Assembly: GCA_027491085.1 (NCBI GenBank)
Contig: JAIXWW010000016.1
Location: 124,001 to 188,000, forward strand
From: Bacteroidota bacterium
Lineage (GTDB): Bacteria > Bacteroidota > Bacteroidia > UKL13-3
Reading direction: 5' to 3'
DNA: 64,000 bases
The notes beneath the pieces are model-generated. The model was not told the DNA's origin. It worked only from the letters and a program-made list of their open reading frames with translations, and did no database searches. The translations under genes were made by a program, and so were the position numbers. Position 1 is the stretch's first letter, and each line of letters begins with the position of its first letter. Positions 40,551 through 49,515 of the stretch are shown here, in pieces.

Positions 40551-41909
40551 ATGGAAAAAATTAGATATGAAAGACCAGTCATTAAAAAGTTAAATACTGG
40601 CGTAATGAACAAGTACGGTACTCGTACAGAATATACTCCATTTACAAATATTGATGGAGCCAAAGTTAAAGATTTAATAGCCGAATTTGGTTCTCCATTG
40701 TTTGTTATGAGTGAGCAAACAATTCGCAAAACTTATAAAGATGCGGTTCGTGCTTTTACAACACGTTACCCTAAAGTACAATTTGCTTGGAGTTACAAAA
40801 CTCACTACAATAATGCAATTTGTAATGTGTTTCATCAAGAAGGAAGTTGGTCGGAAGTTGTTTCTGGATTTGAGTATAATAAAGCGTTATTAAACGGTGT
40901 TCCAGGAAATAAAATTATATTCAATGGTCCTGATAAAACCGATGAGGATTTAATCCTAGCCATTAATAATGAATCAATGATTCATATTGATCATCTAGAT
41001 GAACTTTATAGAATTATAGAATTAACTGAAGAACTAAAAAAACGTCCTAAAGTTGCTATAAGGGTAAATATGGATACTGGTGTTTATCCTATGTGGGATA
41101 GGTTTGGATTTAATTATGAAAGTGGACAAGCATGGGATGCTATTAATAAAATTATCTTAACTGATAAAATGGACTTAATAGGTTTGCATTCACATATTGG
41201 TACTTTTATGTTAACACCAAGTGCTTATGCGGTGGCTGCTACCAAGCTTTCTGATTTAGCTTTCCATATTAAAGCCAAGTTTGGAAAAAATATTTCTTAC
41301 ATTGATATGGGAGGTGGATTTGCATCTCGCAATACTTTAAAAGGATCATATCTAATGGGTGCTGATACTGTTCCTACCTTTGATGATTATGCAGAAGCAA
41401 TTTGTTCAGCATTATTAAATTCTGATTACAGTAAAGATGAATTGCCTTTATTGATTTTAGAAAGCGGCCGTTCATTGGTTGATGATGCAGGTTATTTATT
41501 AGGAACTGTTTTAGCAAATAAACGCCTTAGTGATGGACGTAAAGCTACCATAATGGATTTTGGTGTAAATTTATTATTTACCTCATTTTGGTACGAACAT
41601 AAAATATCGCCAGCTCAAGAGTTTAGTCATTATACCGAAGATTCTGTTATTTATGGTCCATTGTGCATGAATATTGATGTAATTAGAGAAAATGTAACTT
41701 TACCACCAATGAAAAAAGGTGATAATGTGGTTGTACATACAGTTGGTGCATATAACATGACTCAGTGGATGCAGTTTATTTCAATGAGACCAAATGTGGT
41801 AATTATAGATATGGAAGGAAAACCACATTTAATTAGAAAAAAAGAAACGTTAGAATACATGAATAGTTTAGAGGTAACACCTGCCTATTTAAATGAATTT
41901 AAGTTGTAA
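40551..41909 (+). CDS. Fold-type III PLP-dependent decarboxylase (DAPDC/ODC family)
   Basis: The 452-residue protein resembles diaminopimelate decarboxylase. The PLP-binding lysine is Lys83 in FAWSYKTHYN; GLHSHIGT, DMGGGFASRN and ESGRSLV are the usual cofactor-binding loops; GPLCMNID keeps the active-site Cys and Asp, and GAYNMTQ the Tyr. The first 35 residues (MEKIRYERPVIKKLN and so on) precede the barrel and are absent in normal LysA. Differences from LysA in the substrate loop make a different amino acid likely. Together with the ATP-grasp gene it resembles BtrJ/BtrK-like ligase and decarboxylase pairs. A terminator follows. Confidence 0.87.
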   Translation: MEKIRYERPVIKKLNTGVMNKYGTRTEYTPFTNIDGAKVKDLIAEFGSPLFVMSEQTIRKTYKDAVRAFTTRYPKVQFAWSYKTHYNNAICNVFHQEGSWSEVVSGFEYNKALLNGVPGNKIIFNGPDKTDEDLILAINNESMIHIDHLDELYRIIELTEELKKRPKVAIRVNMDTGVYPMWDRFGFNYESGQAWDAINKIILTDKMDLIGLHSHIGTFMLTPSAYAVAATKLSDLAFHIKAKFGKNISYIDMGGGFASRNTLKGSYLMGADTVPTFDDYAEAICSALLNSDYSKDELPLLILESGRSLVDDAGYLLGTVLANKRLSDGRKATIMDFGVNLLFTSFWYEHKISPAQEFSHYTEDSVIYGPLCMNIDVIRENVTLPPMKKGDNVVVHTVGAYNMTQWMQFISMRPNVVIIDMEGKPHLIRKKETLEYMNSLEVTPAYLNEFKL

Positions 41910-41931
41910 GTTTTTTTAGGTAATAAATCAC

Positions 41932-41970
41932 AAAAGATGTTGAACTTTTTTATTAAGTTCGACATCTTTT
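41932..41970 (+). terminator. Terminator after the decarboxylase gene
   Basis: AAAAGATGTTGAACTT pairs with AAGTTCGACATCTTTT (one G-T pair) and runs into T residues. It splits the 39-46 kb cluster into two transcription units or attenuates between them. Confidence 0.85.
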
Positions 41971-42050
41971 TTATGAAGGACTGTTTCTATTAAGAGAGAA
42001 ATATTAATACAAAACGAATGTCTTTTTTATTTTAATCGTCAAACTAAAAG

Positions 42051-44255
42051 TTGAATAAAGCCAAGCTATCATATTATTTTAATTTACATACCCAAGGATT
42101 AGTAAACAGTTACTCTCAACTATTTTTAGCTGATAGTTATTGGCTTGCTTCATTGGTTATTTTGGCCTCTTTTATAAATGTTTATGTTGGTTTGTTTGGC
42201 TTATTATCAGTTGTTCTAACTAATTTTTTTGCCAATATTTTAAATTATAATCATCATTATATTCAAAAAGGTTATTATGGTTTTAATAGTCTATTGGTTG
42301 GTTTGTTTATAGGTTATACTTATGCACCCAGTTGGCAATTGTTAATATTTTCAGCCTTCACTAGTTTTTTATGTTTCGTTTTAACCATTGTTATTGCAGG
42401 ACTTCAAGCTAATAAAAAATTACCATTTTTGAGTTTACCATTTCTATTTACGGTTTGGTTAATAATTTTAGCAACTCCACATTTTACATCACTCATAGAC
42501 AGCGATAGCAGTATTTTTATTTACAATGACTTAATGAAACTTGGAGGGAGTGATATGGTGAATGCATATCACTTCTACAATAATATTGAATTGCCTCAAA
42601 TCATTGATGTATATTTAAAATCATTAGGGGCAATTATTTTTCAATATAATATTGTTGCAGGTGTTTTAATCGTTATTGGCTTATTAATTTTCTCCCGAAT
42701 TGCATTTATGCTTTCGGTAGTAGGTTTTTTGAGTGGATACTATTTTTTTATTTTATTGCAAGGTAATATTGGACTCATTAGCTACACCTATATAGGCTTC
42801 AATTTTATTTTAGCAGCAATTGCCATTGGCGGGTATTTTTTATTATCTAACTTGTATTCATTTTTATTGGTAATTGTTGCCGCGCCAATAATTTCAATGA
42901 TAATTGCAGCTTCAGCTACTATTTTAGGTTCTTTTGGATTACCTGTTTTGTCATTACCTTTCAATTTAATGGTTATAATGGTTCTTTACTTTTTATACAA
43001 TAGAGTAAAGGCCGATAAACTAAAATTAACTCAAGTTCAATTATTTTCTCCAGAAAAAAATTTGTACAGATACCTAAATGAAAAAGCAAGGTATAATGAT
43101 GAGGTATATTTAAAAATAGGTTTACCATTTTATGGAGAATGGTATATTTCGCAAGGACAAAATGGAAATATTACCCATAAAAATGAATATCAATATGCTT
43201 GGGATTTTGTTATTAAGGATGATGAATTAAAAACCTTTAGATTACCTGGAACTAATTTAGAAGATTATTATTGTTACTCGCTACCCGTTTTGGCTCCTGC
43301 AGATGGGTATGTAGTTGATATTATTGATGGTATTGATGATAATTTAATAGGTGATGTTAATTTACAACAAAATTGGGGTAACACTATAATTATTAAACAT
43401 GCAGAATTTCTGTACAGTAAAATTAGCCACATCAAAAAAGAAAGTTTCAAAGTGGCCATTAATGATTATGTTTATAAAGGTCAGGTTTTGGCAAGTAATG
43501 GAAGTTCGGGTCGTTCTCCGGAGCCTCATGTTCATTTTCAGCTCCAGAGTACAGCAGTTTTAGCCGCAACTACTATAAAATATCCTCTAAGTAATTATAT
43601 AATAAAGGAGGGTAATAAATACGTTTATTACAGTAATGGAATTCCGAAAGAGAATGATATTGTAGCTAATGCAACAATTAATTCACTACTGAAAAGTGCC
43701 TTTTACTTAATACCAGGTAAAAAATTGAATTGGGATTTAAAGTTAGAAAACGGAAAATCAGAGTTAGTAAAATGGGAAGTATTTACCGATATTAATAATT
43801 ACTCTTATTTGTATTGTTACAATACTAAATCAACAGCTTGGTTTTGTATTGATAGTCATCAATTTTATTTCACTTCATTTGAAGGCAATAAAAACAGCTT
43901 GCTATACAGTTTTTATATCAATGCCCATAAAATATTGTTTAGCTATTATCAGGATATGGTTATAAGTGATTCATTGCCAATATATGATGTTTTTAAACCA
44001 ATGAATAGGCTTGCAAATGATTTTATTTTACCTTTCAAAAATTTACTTAAAGCAGAATACAGGTTAACCTATTTTTCAATTGATGACTATATGTATACAA
44101 GAAATATTGTTTTACAAAGCAATATTAATCTAAAATCTACCTTTATGGTAAATAAACATTTAACAGGTACAATTACCTTGGTAGATGCCAAAATACAACA
44201 ATTTGAATCAACCATTAATGGTGTTAAATTTAAAGCAATATGCGAAGTTTTATAA
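42051..44255 (+). CDS. Urea-transporter-like membrane protein fused to M23 peptidase domain
   Basis: The 734-residue protein has about ten membrane segments in residues 1-335 with the urea-transporter repeat sequence GYYGFNSLLVGLFIGYTY (near 82) and a second half-repeat. Residues about 370-515 form an M23 (LytM) domain: ITHKNEYQYAWDFVIKDDEL for the first ligands, SLPVLAPADGYVV, WGNTIIIKHAEFLYSKISHI and EPHVHFQLQS with the HxH ligands near 493. The last 200 residues are unrecognised. The M23 ligands are largely kept, so it may be a true peptidase or a binding domain. The start is a TTG at 42051; no ATG fits. Confidence 0.85.
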   Translation: MNKAKLSYYFNLHTQGLVNSYSQLFLADSYWLASLVILASFINVYVGLFGLLSVVLTNFFANILNYNHHYIQKGYYGFNSLLVGLFIGYTYAPSWQLLIFSAFTSFLCFVLTIVIAGLQANKKLPFLSLPFLFTVWLIILATPHFTSLIDSDSSIFIYNDLMKLGGSDMVNAYHFYNNIELPQIIDVYLKSLGAIIFQYNIVAGVLIVIGLLIFSRIAFMLSVVGFLSGYYFFILLQGNIGLISYTYIGFNFILAAIAIGGYFLLSNLYSFLLVIVAAPIISMIIAASATILGSFGLPVLSLPFNLMVIMVLYFLYNRVKADKLKLTQVQLFSPEKNLYRYLNEKARYNDEVYLKIGLPFYGEWYISQGQNGNITHKNEYQYAWDFVIKDDELKTFRLPGTNLEDYYCYSLPVLAPADGYVVDIIDGIDDNLIGDVNLQQNWGNTIIIKHAEFLYSKISHIKKESFKVAINDYVYKGQVLASNGSSGRSPEPHVHFQLQSTAVLAATTIKYPLSNYIIKEGNKYVYYSNGIPKENDIVANATINSLLKSAFYLIPGKKLNWDLKLENGKSELVKWEVFTDINNYSYLYCYNTKSTAWFCIDSHQFYFTSFEGNKNSLLYSFYINAHKILFSYYQDMVISDSLPIYDVFKPMNRLANDFILPFKNLLKAEYRLTYFSIDDYMYTRNIVLQSNINLKSTFMVNKHLTGTITLVDAKIQQFESTINGVKFKAICEVL

Positions 44256-45163
44256 TAATAATAATGTTTTTGTGCTTTAATCCAATTTGGGCTAAAGAGG
44301 TAAATTTAATGAATAATAGTTTCAAAAAACCTGCAGGAATAATGCGGTTAGGAAAAACTAATTTATTTAATCAAATTTATGTAGAGTCAGGGGTTAAATG
44401 GAGTAGTAATATGGATACTATTGGTAATTTACATGCTGGTTTGATTGGTTTGCAACATCAACTAGGAAAAAAGCTTACTCTTTTCCATAATTATTATTAT
44501 TTGAGTCAAGATAATTTTTGGGGAAATGTAAGCCAAGGAGGCTATTACGCCAATTTAGAATACAAATTTAATAATAAGTTTAAAATGGGTTTTGCTGGTT
44601 CTTATTTGAATAGTAGGGTTCGCATTTCTGAAAATTCCCTTTTGGGTATTACAACAAATCAAATAATTAATAATAACAATTATTTAGGTTTATTACATGC
44701 AACTGTAGCCATAAAAAAATTATATCTAAAACCTTCAATTGCATACAGCAATCTTAATTATTTATCAGAAAAACAAGATCAATTACAAGTAGGAGGGGAA
44801 GTATTATTTGATTTAAAAAATGATGAAAGATTGGTTTTTGGACTAGGTCTATATCATTTTACAAATAATTCTAATCTAAGTACATTTTATAAACCTTCAA
44901 TCAGTTTTGCTGTTTCGGATGAGGTTTATATAAGCGCTGATTATTTTTATACTAATCAAGTAAATTACAGTGACCAAAATGGGTTTGTAATTTATAATTC
45001 AACAGATAAATCTTATGACAGAACAAACATTAATATAAGATACGAATTTGCCAATAATTTATATATGTTTGGCGTGTATCAATTTGAAAGAAAGCAAGAT
45101 CATTTATCAAAAACAGATTATCATTTTAACTCCATTTTTTTAGGAATCAAATACAACTTATAA
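44240..45163 (+). CDS. Outer-membrane beta-barrel protein
   Basis: The 307-residue product has a signal peptide (SFIIIIMFLCFNPIWA) and alternating aromatic/polar beta strands over the whole length (YVESGVKWSSNMD, YYANLEYKFNNKFKMGFAGS), ending in an aromatic strand (SIFLGIKYNL). It reads as a 12- to 14-strand barrel without a plug. The start overlaps the end of the transporter/M23 gene by 16 bases, so it is translated from the same messenger. It could be an outer-membrane pore for the product of the cluster; that is inference. Confidence 0.8.
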   Translation: MRSFIIIIMFLCFNPIWAKEVNLMNNSFKKPAGIMRLGKTNLFNQIYVESGVKWSSNMDTIGNLHAGLIGLQHQLGKKLTLFHNYYYLSQDNFWGNVSQGGYYANLEYKFNNKFKMGFAGSYLNSRVRISENSLLGITTNQIINNNNYLGLLHATVAIKKLYLKPSIAYSNLNYLSEKQDQLQVGGEVLFDLKNDERLVFGLGLYHFTNNSNLSTFYKPSISFAVSDEVYISADYFYTNQVNYSDQNGFVIYNSTDKSYDRTNINIRYEFANNLYMFGVYQFERKQDHLSKTDYHFNSIFLGIKYNL

Positions 45164-45164
45164 T

Positions 45165-45776
45165 ATGAAAAAAATAATTTTATCACTTTTTATTACTTTA
45201 ACTTTTATTGGCTTTGCAAATGCTCAAGATGATAAAGTTAAAACCGCTTTCGCCTCTAGCTTAGGATTTGAAAAAAAAAGTAATTACACCTCTGCCATAA
45301 GTAAAATGATTGAAGTTTACAGTCCGTCATCATACGAAATAAATCTTCGACTAGGTTGGCTTAACTATTGTGCTGGTTTACAAAAAGAATCAAAACAATA
45401 CTACAAGATAGCCATGGAATTAATGCCTTTTTCGCTTGAAGCAAAGTTTGGTTATATTTATCCATTATCAGTTTTGAACGAATGGGATGAAGTGGTATTT
45501 CAATACCAAGCTATTTTAAAATTAGACCCCAATAATAGCTTTGCTCTATATGCATTAGGTATGATTTATTACAATGGAAAACTATATGAAAAAGCGCATA
45601 AATGTTTTACATTATTGGTTAATTTATATCCATTTACTTACGATGGTTTGCACATGTTAGCATGGACAAATTACAGGTTGAGTAAACCTAAAGAGGCAAA
45701 ACAATTGTTTAATAGGGTTTTGTTAATAGCACCAAATGATACTTCGTCACTAGAAGGTTTGTCGTTAATTAAATAA
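45165..45776 (+). CDS. Exported TPR protein
   Basis: The 203-residue protein has a signal peptide (IILSLFITLTFIGFANAQ) and TPR-like repeats in the mature part (YSPSSYEINLRLGWLNYCAG, NNSFALYALGMIYYNGKLYE and EAKQLFNRVLLIAPNDTSS). It starts one base after the stop of the barrel gene, so it ends the transporter, barrel, TPR unit, followed by a strong terminator. It is probably a periplasmic scaffold linking the membrane and barrel proteins. No other motif is visible. Confidence 0.8.
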   Translation: MKKIILSLFITLTFIGFANAQDDKVKTAFASSLGFEKKSNYTSAISKMIEVYSPSSYEINLRLGWLNYCAGLQKESKQYYKIAMELMPFSLEAKFGYIYPLSVLNEWDEVVFQYQAILKLDPNNSFALYALGMIYYNGKLYEKAHKCFTLLVNLYPFTYDGLHMLAWTNYRLSKPKEAKQLFNRVLLIAPNDTSSLEGLSLIK

Positions 45777-45798
45777 CATAAAAGAGTATAAGTTTTAC

Positions 45799-45824
45799 AA
45801 AAGAGCCGTTTTTACGGCTCTTTT
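45799..45824 (+). terminator. Terminator of the 42-46 kb operon
   Basis: AAAAGAGCCG pairs with CGGCTCTTTT around TTTTTA, followed by T residues. Confidence 0.9.
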
Positions 45825-45836
45825 TGCTTAGGAGTT

Positions 45837-46298
45837 CTACCTAATAAATGGGAGAAACCGGTATGTATGTTTTGTATAATTGTAATAGTCAGGAAACTTC
45901 TTTTGTAATAGCCTTTCTTCATACTTTGATTTGAAATAAAATAGTATGAAAAGTATAATTGCTATGCCTATCTTTAATAAACCATGTGAATAAAGTGCAT
46001 AGAAAAAAGTAGTTAATATTATACCTGTATAAATTGGATGTCTTATAGTTTTATAAACTCCAGTTTTTATTAATTCACCATTTTGTTTTGGTGTAGGAAA
46101 AGGGGTTAAATTTTTGTTGAGTAATAGCAAGGAAATCACAATTAATAAAATGCCAATTAGAGTGATAATTAAAAAGAAATTCTCTGCTATTTTGCTATTG
46201 TATTTTAATTGATAGGCAGGAGTAGGTATTAAATAAAATAGGAATAATACTAATTGTGCGCTAACAAAAAAAATATCTTTTTTAGAAATGTTATTCAT
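45837..46298 (-). CDS. Isoprenylcysteine methyltransferase-like membrane protein (ICMT/PEMT family)
   Basis: The 153-residue protein has four membrane segments and the ICMT signature: GVYKTIRHPIYTGIIL near 80, then KYEERLLQKKFPDYYNYTKH near 125. This family transfers methyl groups from AdoMet to lipids or thiols at the membrane; the bacterial substrates are mostly unknown. It is convergent with the TPR operon and stands alone. Length and motifs agree with the short bacterial class. Confidence 0.88.
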   Translation of the reverse strand: MNNISKKDIFFVSAQLVLFLFYLIPTPAYQLKYNSKIAENFFLIITLIGILLIVISLLLLNKNLTPFPTPKQNGELIKTGVYKTIRHPIYTGIILTTFFYALYSHGLLKIGIAIILFILFYFKSKYEERLLQKKFPDYYNYTKHTYRFLPFIR

Positions 46299-46532
46299 TC
46301 AGTGATTTTTAACAATTTACTTTTATTCCAACCAAGTTTTATAAATTTTATTCAATTATTTTAGTCATCTAAATACAATAACATCTTTAGGTACTAATTA
46401 GCTGGCTATATATTAATTTTTGACTGTTTGTTGAATCTCATTTTGTCATTAAAAAAATAAGTAGGCGTTTACCTTTTCGCTTATTCTTAATTTAAAATGT
46501 TGAAATAAATTCAACTATAACGTTTAATCCCA

Positions 46533-47309
46533 TCATATTAAATCTTCTATTTTTTCAAATACTTCCTTCGTTTGTAAAAACTCTTTGGTGTATTGATAAG
46601 CAAATAAAAATATTTCTTCAGCTTTCTTCACCTCAAATAAACCATATTTACTCATTTCGGGTGGTTCAATAAATAAATCGCATAAGTGTATTTTATCATA
46701 TACTGTTTTACTCATAGCTAAGTGAAAACTTCTATCCAAAATATCTTTCATATGAAAATTTTCGGCTTTTAAACTCATTTCATTGGTATGCACACCAATA
46801 ATAAAATCACACTTTCCAATAACTGGCTCAACAGGTAAATTATTTAAAATTCCTCCATCTAAATATAATGTATCATTATACTTTATTGGTTCAAATACCA
46901 TTGGCAAACAAGATGATGCTAAAAGTGCTTTTGATATACTTCCACTTGTGAAATATTTTGATTTACCTTTAATAATATCAGTAGCAGTAATACAAATTGG
47001 TATGGGTAGTTTTTCGATTAAATTTTGTTTGAAATGGGTTTTGTAAATTTTTTCAAACGATTGCATTTTAAATAAACCAGATTTATTTAATAACAAATTA
47101 GAAAAGCTAAAGAAATTACCTTCTAATGCTATTTCAATAATTTCTTCAGGATTAAAACCAGCAGCATAAAAAGCCGCTACAATTGCACCTGCGCTTGTTC
47201 CTGAAATAATACTTGGAATAATATCTACCTCCTCTAAGGCCTTAATTACTCCTAGATGTGCAAATCCTCTTGCTCCTCCACCAGACAAAACCAAGCCAAA
47301 TTTCCCCAT
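46533..47309 (-). CDS. Patatin-like phospholipase (RssA family)
   Basis: The 258-residue protein has the patatin oxyanion hole GGGARG (10-15), the nucleophile Ser39 in SGTSAG and the Asp in DGGILNNLPVEPV (near 150), so the Ser-Asp dyad is complete. Such proteins hydrolyse phospholipids or lipid esters. I chose the ATG at 47309; a TTG directly before it would add one residue. No signal peptide is visible, so it is probably cytoplasmic. It stands next to a lipoprotein gene on the same strand, 52 bases away. Confidence 0.92.
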   Translation of the reverse strand: MGKFGLVLSGGGARGFAHLGVIKALEEVDIIPSIISGTSAGAIVAAFYAAGFNPEEIIEIALEGNFFSFSNLLLNKSGLFKMQSFEKIYKTHFKQNLIEKLPIPICITATDIIKGKSKYFTSGSISKALLASSCLPMVFEPIKYNDTLYLDGGILNNLPVEPVIGKCDFIIGVHTNEMSLKAENFHMKDILDRSFHLAMSKTVYDKIHLCDLFIEPPEMSKYGLFEVKKAEEIFLFAYQYTKEFLQTKEVFEKIEDLI

Positions 47310-47361
47310 CAACTAAATAAATTTAAAAACGAATCTTTAAAAAATAATTTATCTTGAAAAG

Positions 47362-47832
47362 TTATTGATTAACTTTAACTGCTGTAAATTTATAGTCCAC
47401 ACTCGCAGGATCTGGAAAAATAACGTTTTTAATTCCGTTTAATTCCTTTTCATTTAGTATATTTATTTCATACATAGTAAATACATTTAAATTTTCGCCT
47501 TCAAAAGTAAGTTTATCTCCTGTAATTTCACCTTCAAAACGTTTTACCGTACTCCAACCTTTAGTATTACCAGATAGCACATTTAAAATAACCCTGTTAC
47601 TTTCATGCTTAATTTTCCATTTTTCCTTAATTACCTTTTCGGTATGGCGCTTGTTATTAATTTTATGTACTTTAAAAGTTACTTCCCAATCGCCACATAG
47701 ATCAAGCATTTTTATGTAAGGATCTTTAAACTGATGGGGAACATCAGCATTAATTTCACCGCTATTACTAGGTGTTTCATCGCAGCTTGCTAAAAAGGTA
47801 AACATGGAAAATAGGAGTAGGTATTTTTTCAT
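47362..47832 (-). CDS. Lipoprotein, lipocalin-like
   Basis: The 156-residue product has a lipobox ending at Cys17 (LLFSMFTFLASCDE). The mature part has repeated beta-strand segments of lipocalin type (CGDWEVTFKVHKINNKRHTE, VILNVLSGNTKGWSTVKRFE, GEITGDKLTFEGENLNVFTM). The GDWxV start fits the lipocalin-like families of Bacteroidota lipoproteins, but identity is not certain. It is probably an envelope protein binding a small ligand. It may share a transcript with the patatin gene downstream. Confidence 0.7.
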   Translation of the reverse strand: MKKYLLLFSMFTFLASCDETPSNSGEINADVPHQFKDPYIKMLDLCGDWEVTFKVHKINNKRHTEKVIKEKWKIKHESNRVILNVLSGNTKGWSTVKRFEGEITGDKLTFEGENLNVFTMYEINILNEKELNGIKNVIFPDPASVDYKFTAVKVNQ

Positions 47833-47924
47833 TTCAAATTCATTTTTTTTAATATCTAGACTTTACAATAATATAAAAAAATCTAAAACCTACATATACT
47901 TTTTGTAAATTTTATACTACAAAA

Positions 47925-47951
47925 AAAGGCCACTTTAAAAAAGTGGCCTTT
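47925..47951 (-). terminator. Terminator of the ferredoxin gene
   Basis: On the minus strand AAAGGCCACTTT pairs with AAAGTGGCCTTT and runs into T residues. Confidence 0.88.
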
Positions 47952-47975
47952 GATATTAAACAAACATTTGGTTGA

Positions 47976-48320
47976 TTATAAATGCATTCTGTTTTTCTTT
48001 TCTAATAAACGTTCTTGTGTTTCTACGTTATCAGGATCAGGTAAGCAGCAATCAACAGGGCAAACAGCAGCACATTGAGGCTCCTCATGGAAACCAACAC
48101 ACTCTGTACATTTACCTGTTACAATATAATAAGTATCGTCTGATTTAGGAGCAAAACGTGCACTTGCTTCAACAGTTTCGCCATCAATATCAACACTTCC
48201 ACTTAAACTATTTCCATCTTTCCAAGCCCACTCAGCTCCCGATTCGTAAATTGCATTGTTTGGACATTCAGGTTCGCATGCACCGCAGTTGATGCATTCG
48301 TCAGTTATCATTATTGCCAT
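47976..48320 (-). CDS. Ferredoxin with two [4Fe-4S] clusters
   Basis: The 114-residue electron carrier has the first cluster set C9-x2-C12-x2-C15-x3-C19 ([12 protein letters not shown]) and a second set [20 protein letters not shown] with extra residues between the second and third Cys. That insertion is the pattern of Alvin-type (Allochromatium) ferredoxins with low potential. A C-terminal helical tail ([17 protein letters not shown]) follows. It is divergent from the LuxC-like gene, a pairing often seen in Bacteroidota, suggesting it may feed electrons to that or a related reductase. Confidence 0.94.
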   Translation of the reverse strand: MAIMITDECINCGACEPECPNNAIYESGAEWAWKDGNSLSGSVDIDGETVEASARFAPKSDDTYYIVTGKCTECVGFHEEPQCAAVCPVDCCLPDPDNVETQERLLEKKNRMHL

Positions 48321-48420
48321 AATATGTTATAAATTAATTTTTGTTTTTTTCTATTGTATTTAACTACTGCAAGATTAGTTTTGTTCTCTCAAATCTAAAA
48401 ATAGAATCGTTCTAAATAAC

Positions 48421-49440
48421 ATGACTTTTCAACAACGTGTACAAGCTTTTATTCAACTAGGAAATTTTTTACAAGATGCTGCTAATAATGCGCATAAGGC
48501 CATAGTTGAAGCCTACTTATATAATAATTGGTTTACCGAAGAAAGCCAACGACTAGCTTTACAAGCTTGGGCCGATGCTTTAAGTGAGCATAAGTTGAAC
48601 CAATGGATTGAAAAATATGATTTTGAAAAACCAGTAAACGAAAAAACAGTAGCCATAGTAATGGCCGGTAATATTCCTTTAGTTGGTTTACATGATTTAA
48701 TTTGTGTGTTGCTTTGCGGTCATAAAGCCATAGTTAAATTAAGTAGCGATGATAAAATTTTACCTAAATTTATAGTTGCCGCATTAATGCAAATTGAACC
48801 TGCTTTTGCCGATAAAATTAAATTGCTTAAAGACGATGAAAAATTAGAAAGTAATTATGATGCTGTAATCGCTACAGGTAGCAATAATAGCAACCGTTAT
48901 TTTGAATATTATTTTAGTAAGTTTCCTAATATTTTGCGCAAAAATCGCAACAGTGTAGCAGTTTTAACTGGCCACGAAACCGATGAAGAAATGAAACTTT
49001 TAGCCAAAGATATTTTTACTTATTTTGGTTTAGGTTGTCGAAATGTAAGCAAATTATACTTACCAAAAGGTTTTGATATGGCTTTGTTTTTTGAAAATAC
49101 ACACGATTACGATGAGTATTTAAAACACAATAAATATGGTAATAACTTAATGTACCATAAATCAATTTGGTTATTGAATCAAGATGATTTTTTAGAAAAT
49201 GGACTGATTAATTTAAAAGAAGATAAGGCCATGGCATCGCCTTTGGCAAGTTTATTTTACGAGTATTACGAAAGTTTAGATGAAGTAAAGGCTACTCTTG
49301 AAGCGCGTAAAGATGAAATACAATGTGTGGTAAGTAAAATAGATTTAGGTTATAATATTCCATTTGGAAAAACCCAACAACCAGAACTTTGGGATTATGC
49401 TGATAATGTTGATACAATAGCATTTTTGCTGAATTTATAA
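48421..49440 (+). CDS. Acyl-CoA reductase (LuxC-like)
   Basis: The 339-residue protein belongs to the LuxC/acyl-CoA reductase branch of the aldehyde dehydrogenases. NAD(P)H binding is at KTVAIVMAGNIPLVGLHDLI (75-94) and HKAIVKLSSDDKILP; the catalytic thiol is Cys206 in FGLGCRNVSKL. It should reduce long-chain acyl-CoA to aldehyde by an acyl-enzyme. The short gap (100 bases) to the divergent ferredoxin gene suggests shared control. The product may feed fatty aldehyde or wax/plasmalogen-like lipid pathways; no partner in the window confirms it. Confidence 0.9.
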   Translation: MTFQQRVQAFIQLGNFLQDAANNAHKAIVEAYLYNNWFTEESQRLALQAWADALSEHKLNQWIEKYDFEKPVNEKTVAIVMAGNIPLVGLHDLICVLLCGHKAIVKLSSDDKILPKFIVAALMQIEPAFADKIKLLKDDEKLESNYDAVIATGSNNSNRYFEYYFSKFPNILRKNRNSVAVLTGHETDEEMKLLAKDIFTYFGLGCRNVSKLYLPKGFDMALFFENTHDYDEYLKHNKYGNNLMYHKSIWLLNQDDFLENGLINLKEDKAMASPLASLFYEYYESLDEVKATLEARKDEIQCVVSKIDLGYNIPFGKTQQPELWDYADNVDTIAFLLNL

Positions 49441-49448
49441 TAAAATAG

Positions 49449-49482
49449 AAAAGCCTATCCAAATTTATTCGGATAGGCTTTT
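49449..49482. terminator. Bidirectional terminator between luxC-like and hsp20
   Basis: AAAAGCCTATCC pairs with GGATAGGCTTTT around a 10-base loop, followed by a T-run on both strands. Confidence 0.9.
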
Positions 49483-49515
49483 TGCTTAATATATGCTATT
49501 TATTTTTTGAACCAA

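Noticed and set aside
40551..41909. Plain lysine-biosynthesis LysA
   Set aside because: The extended N-terminus, altered substrate loop and the linkage to PqqD-like and ATP-grasp genes argue for another substrate, although LysA cannot be fully excluded from sequence alone.
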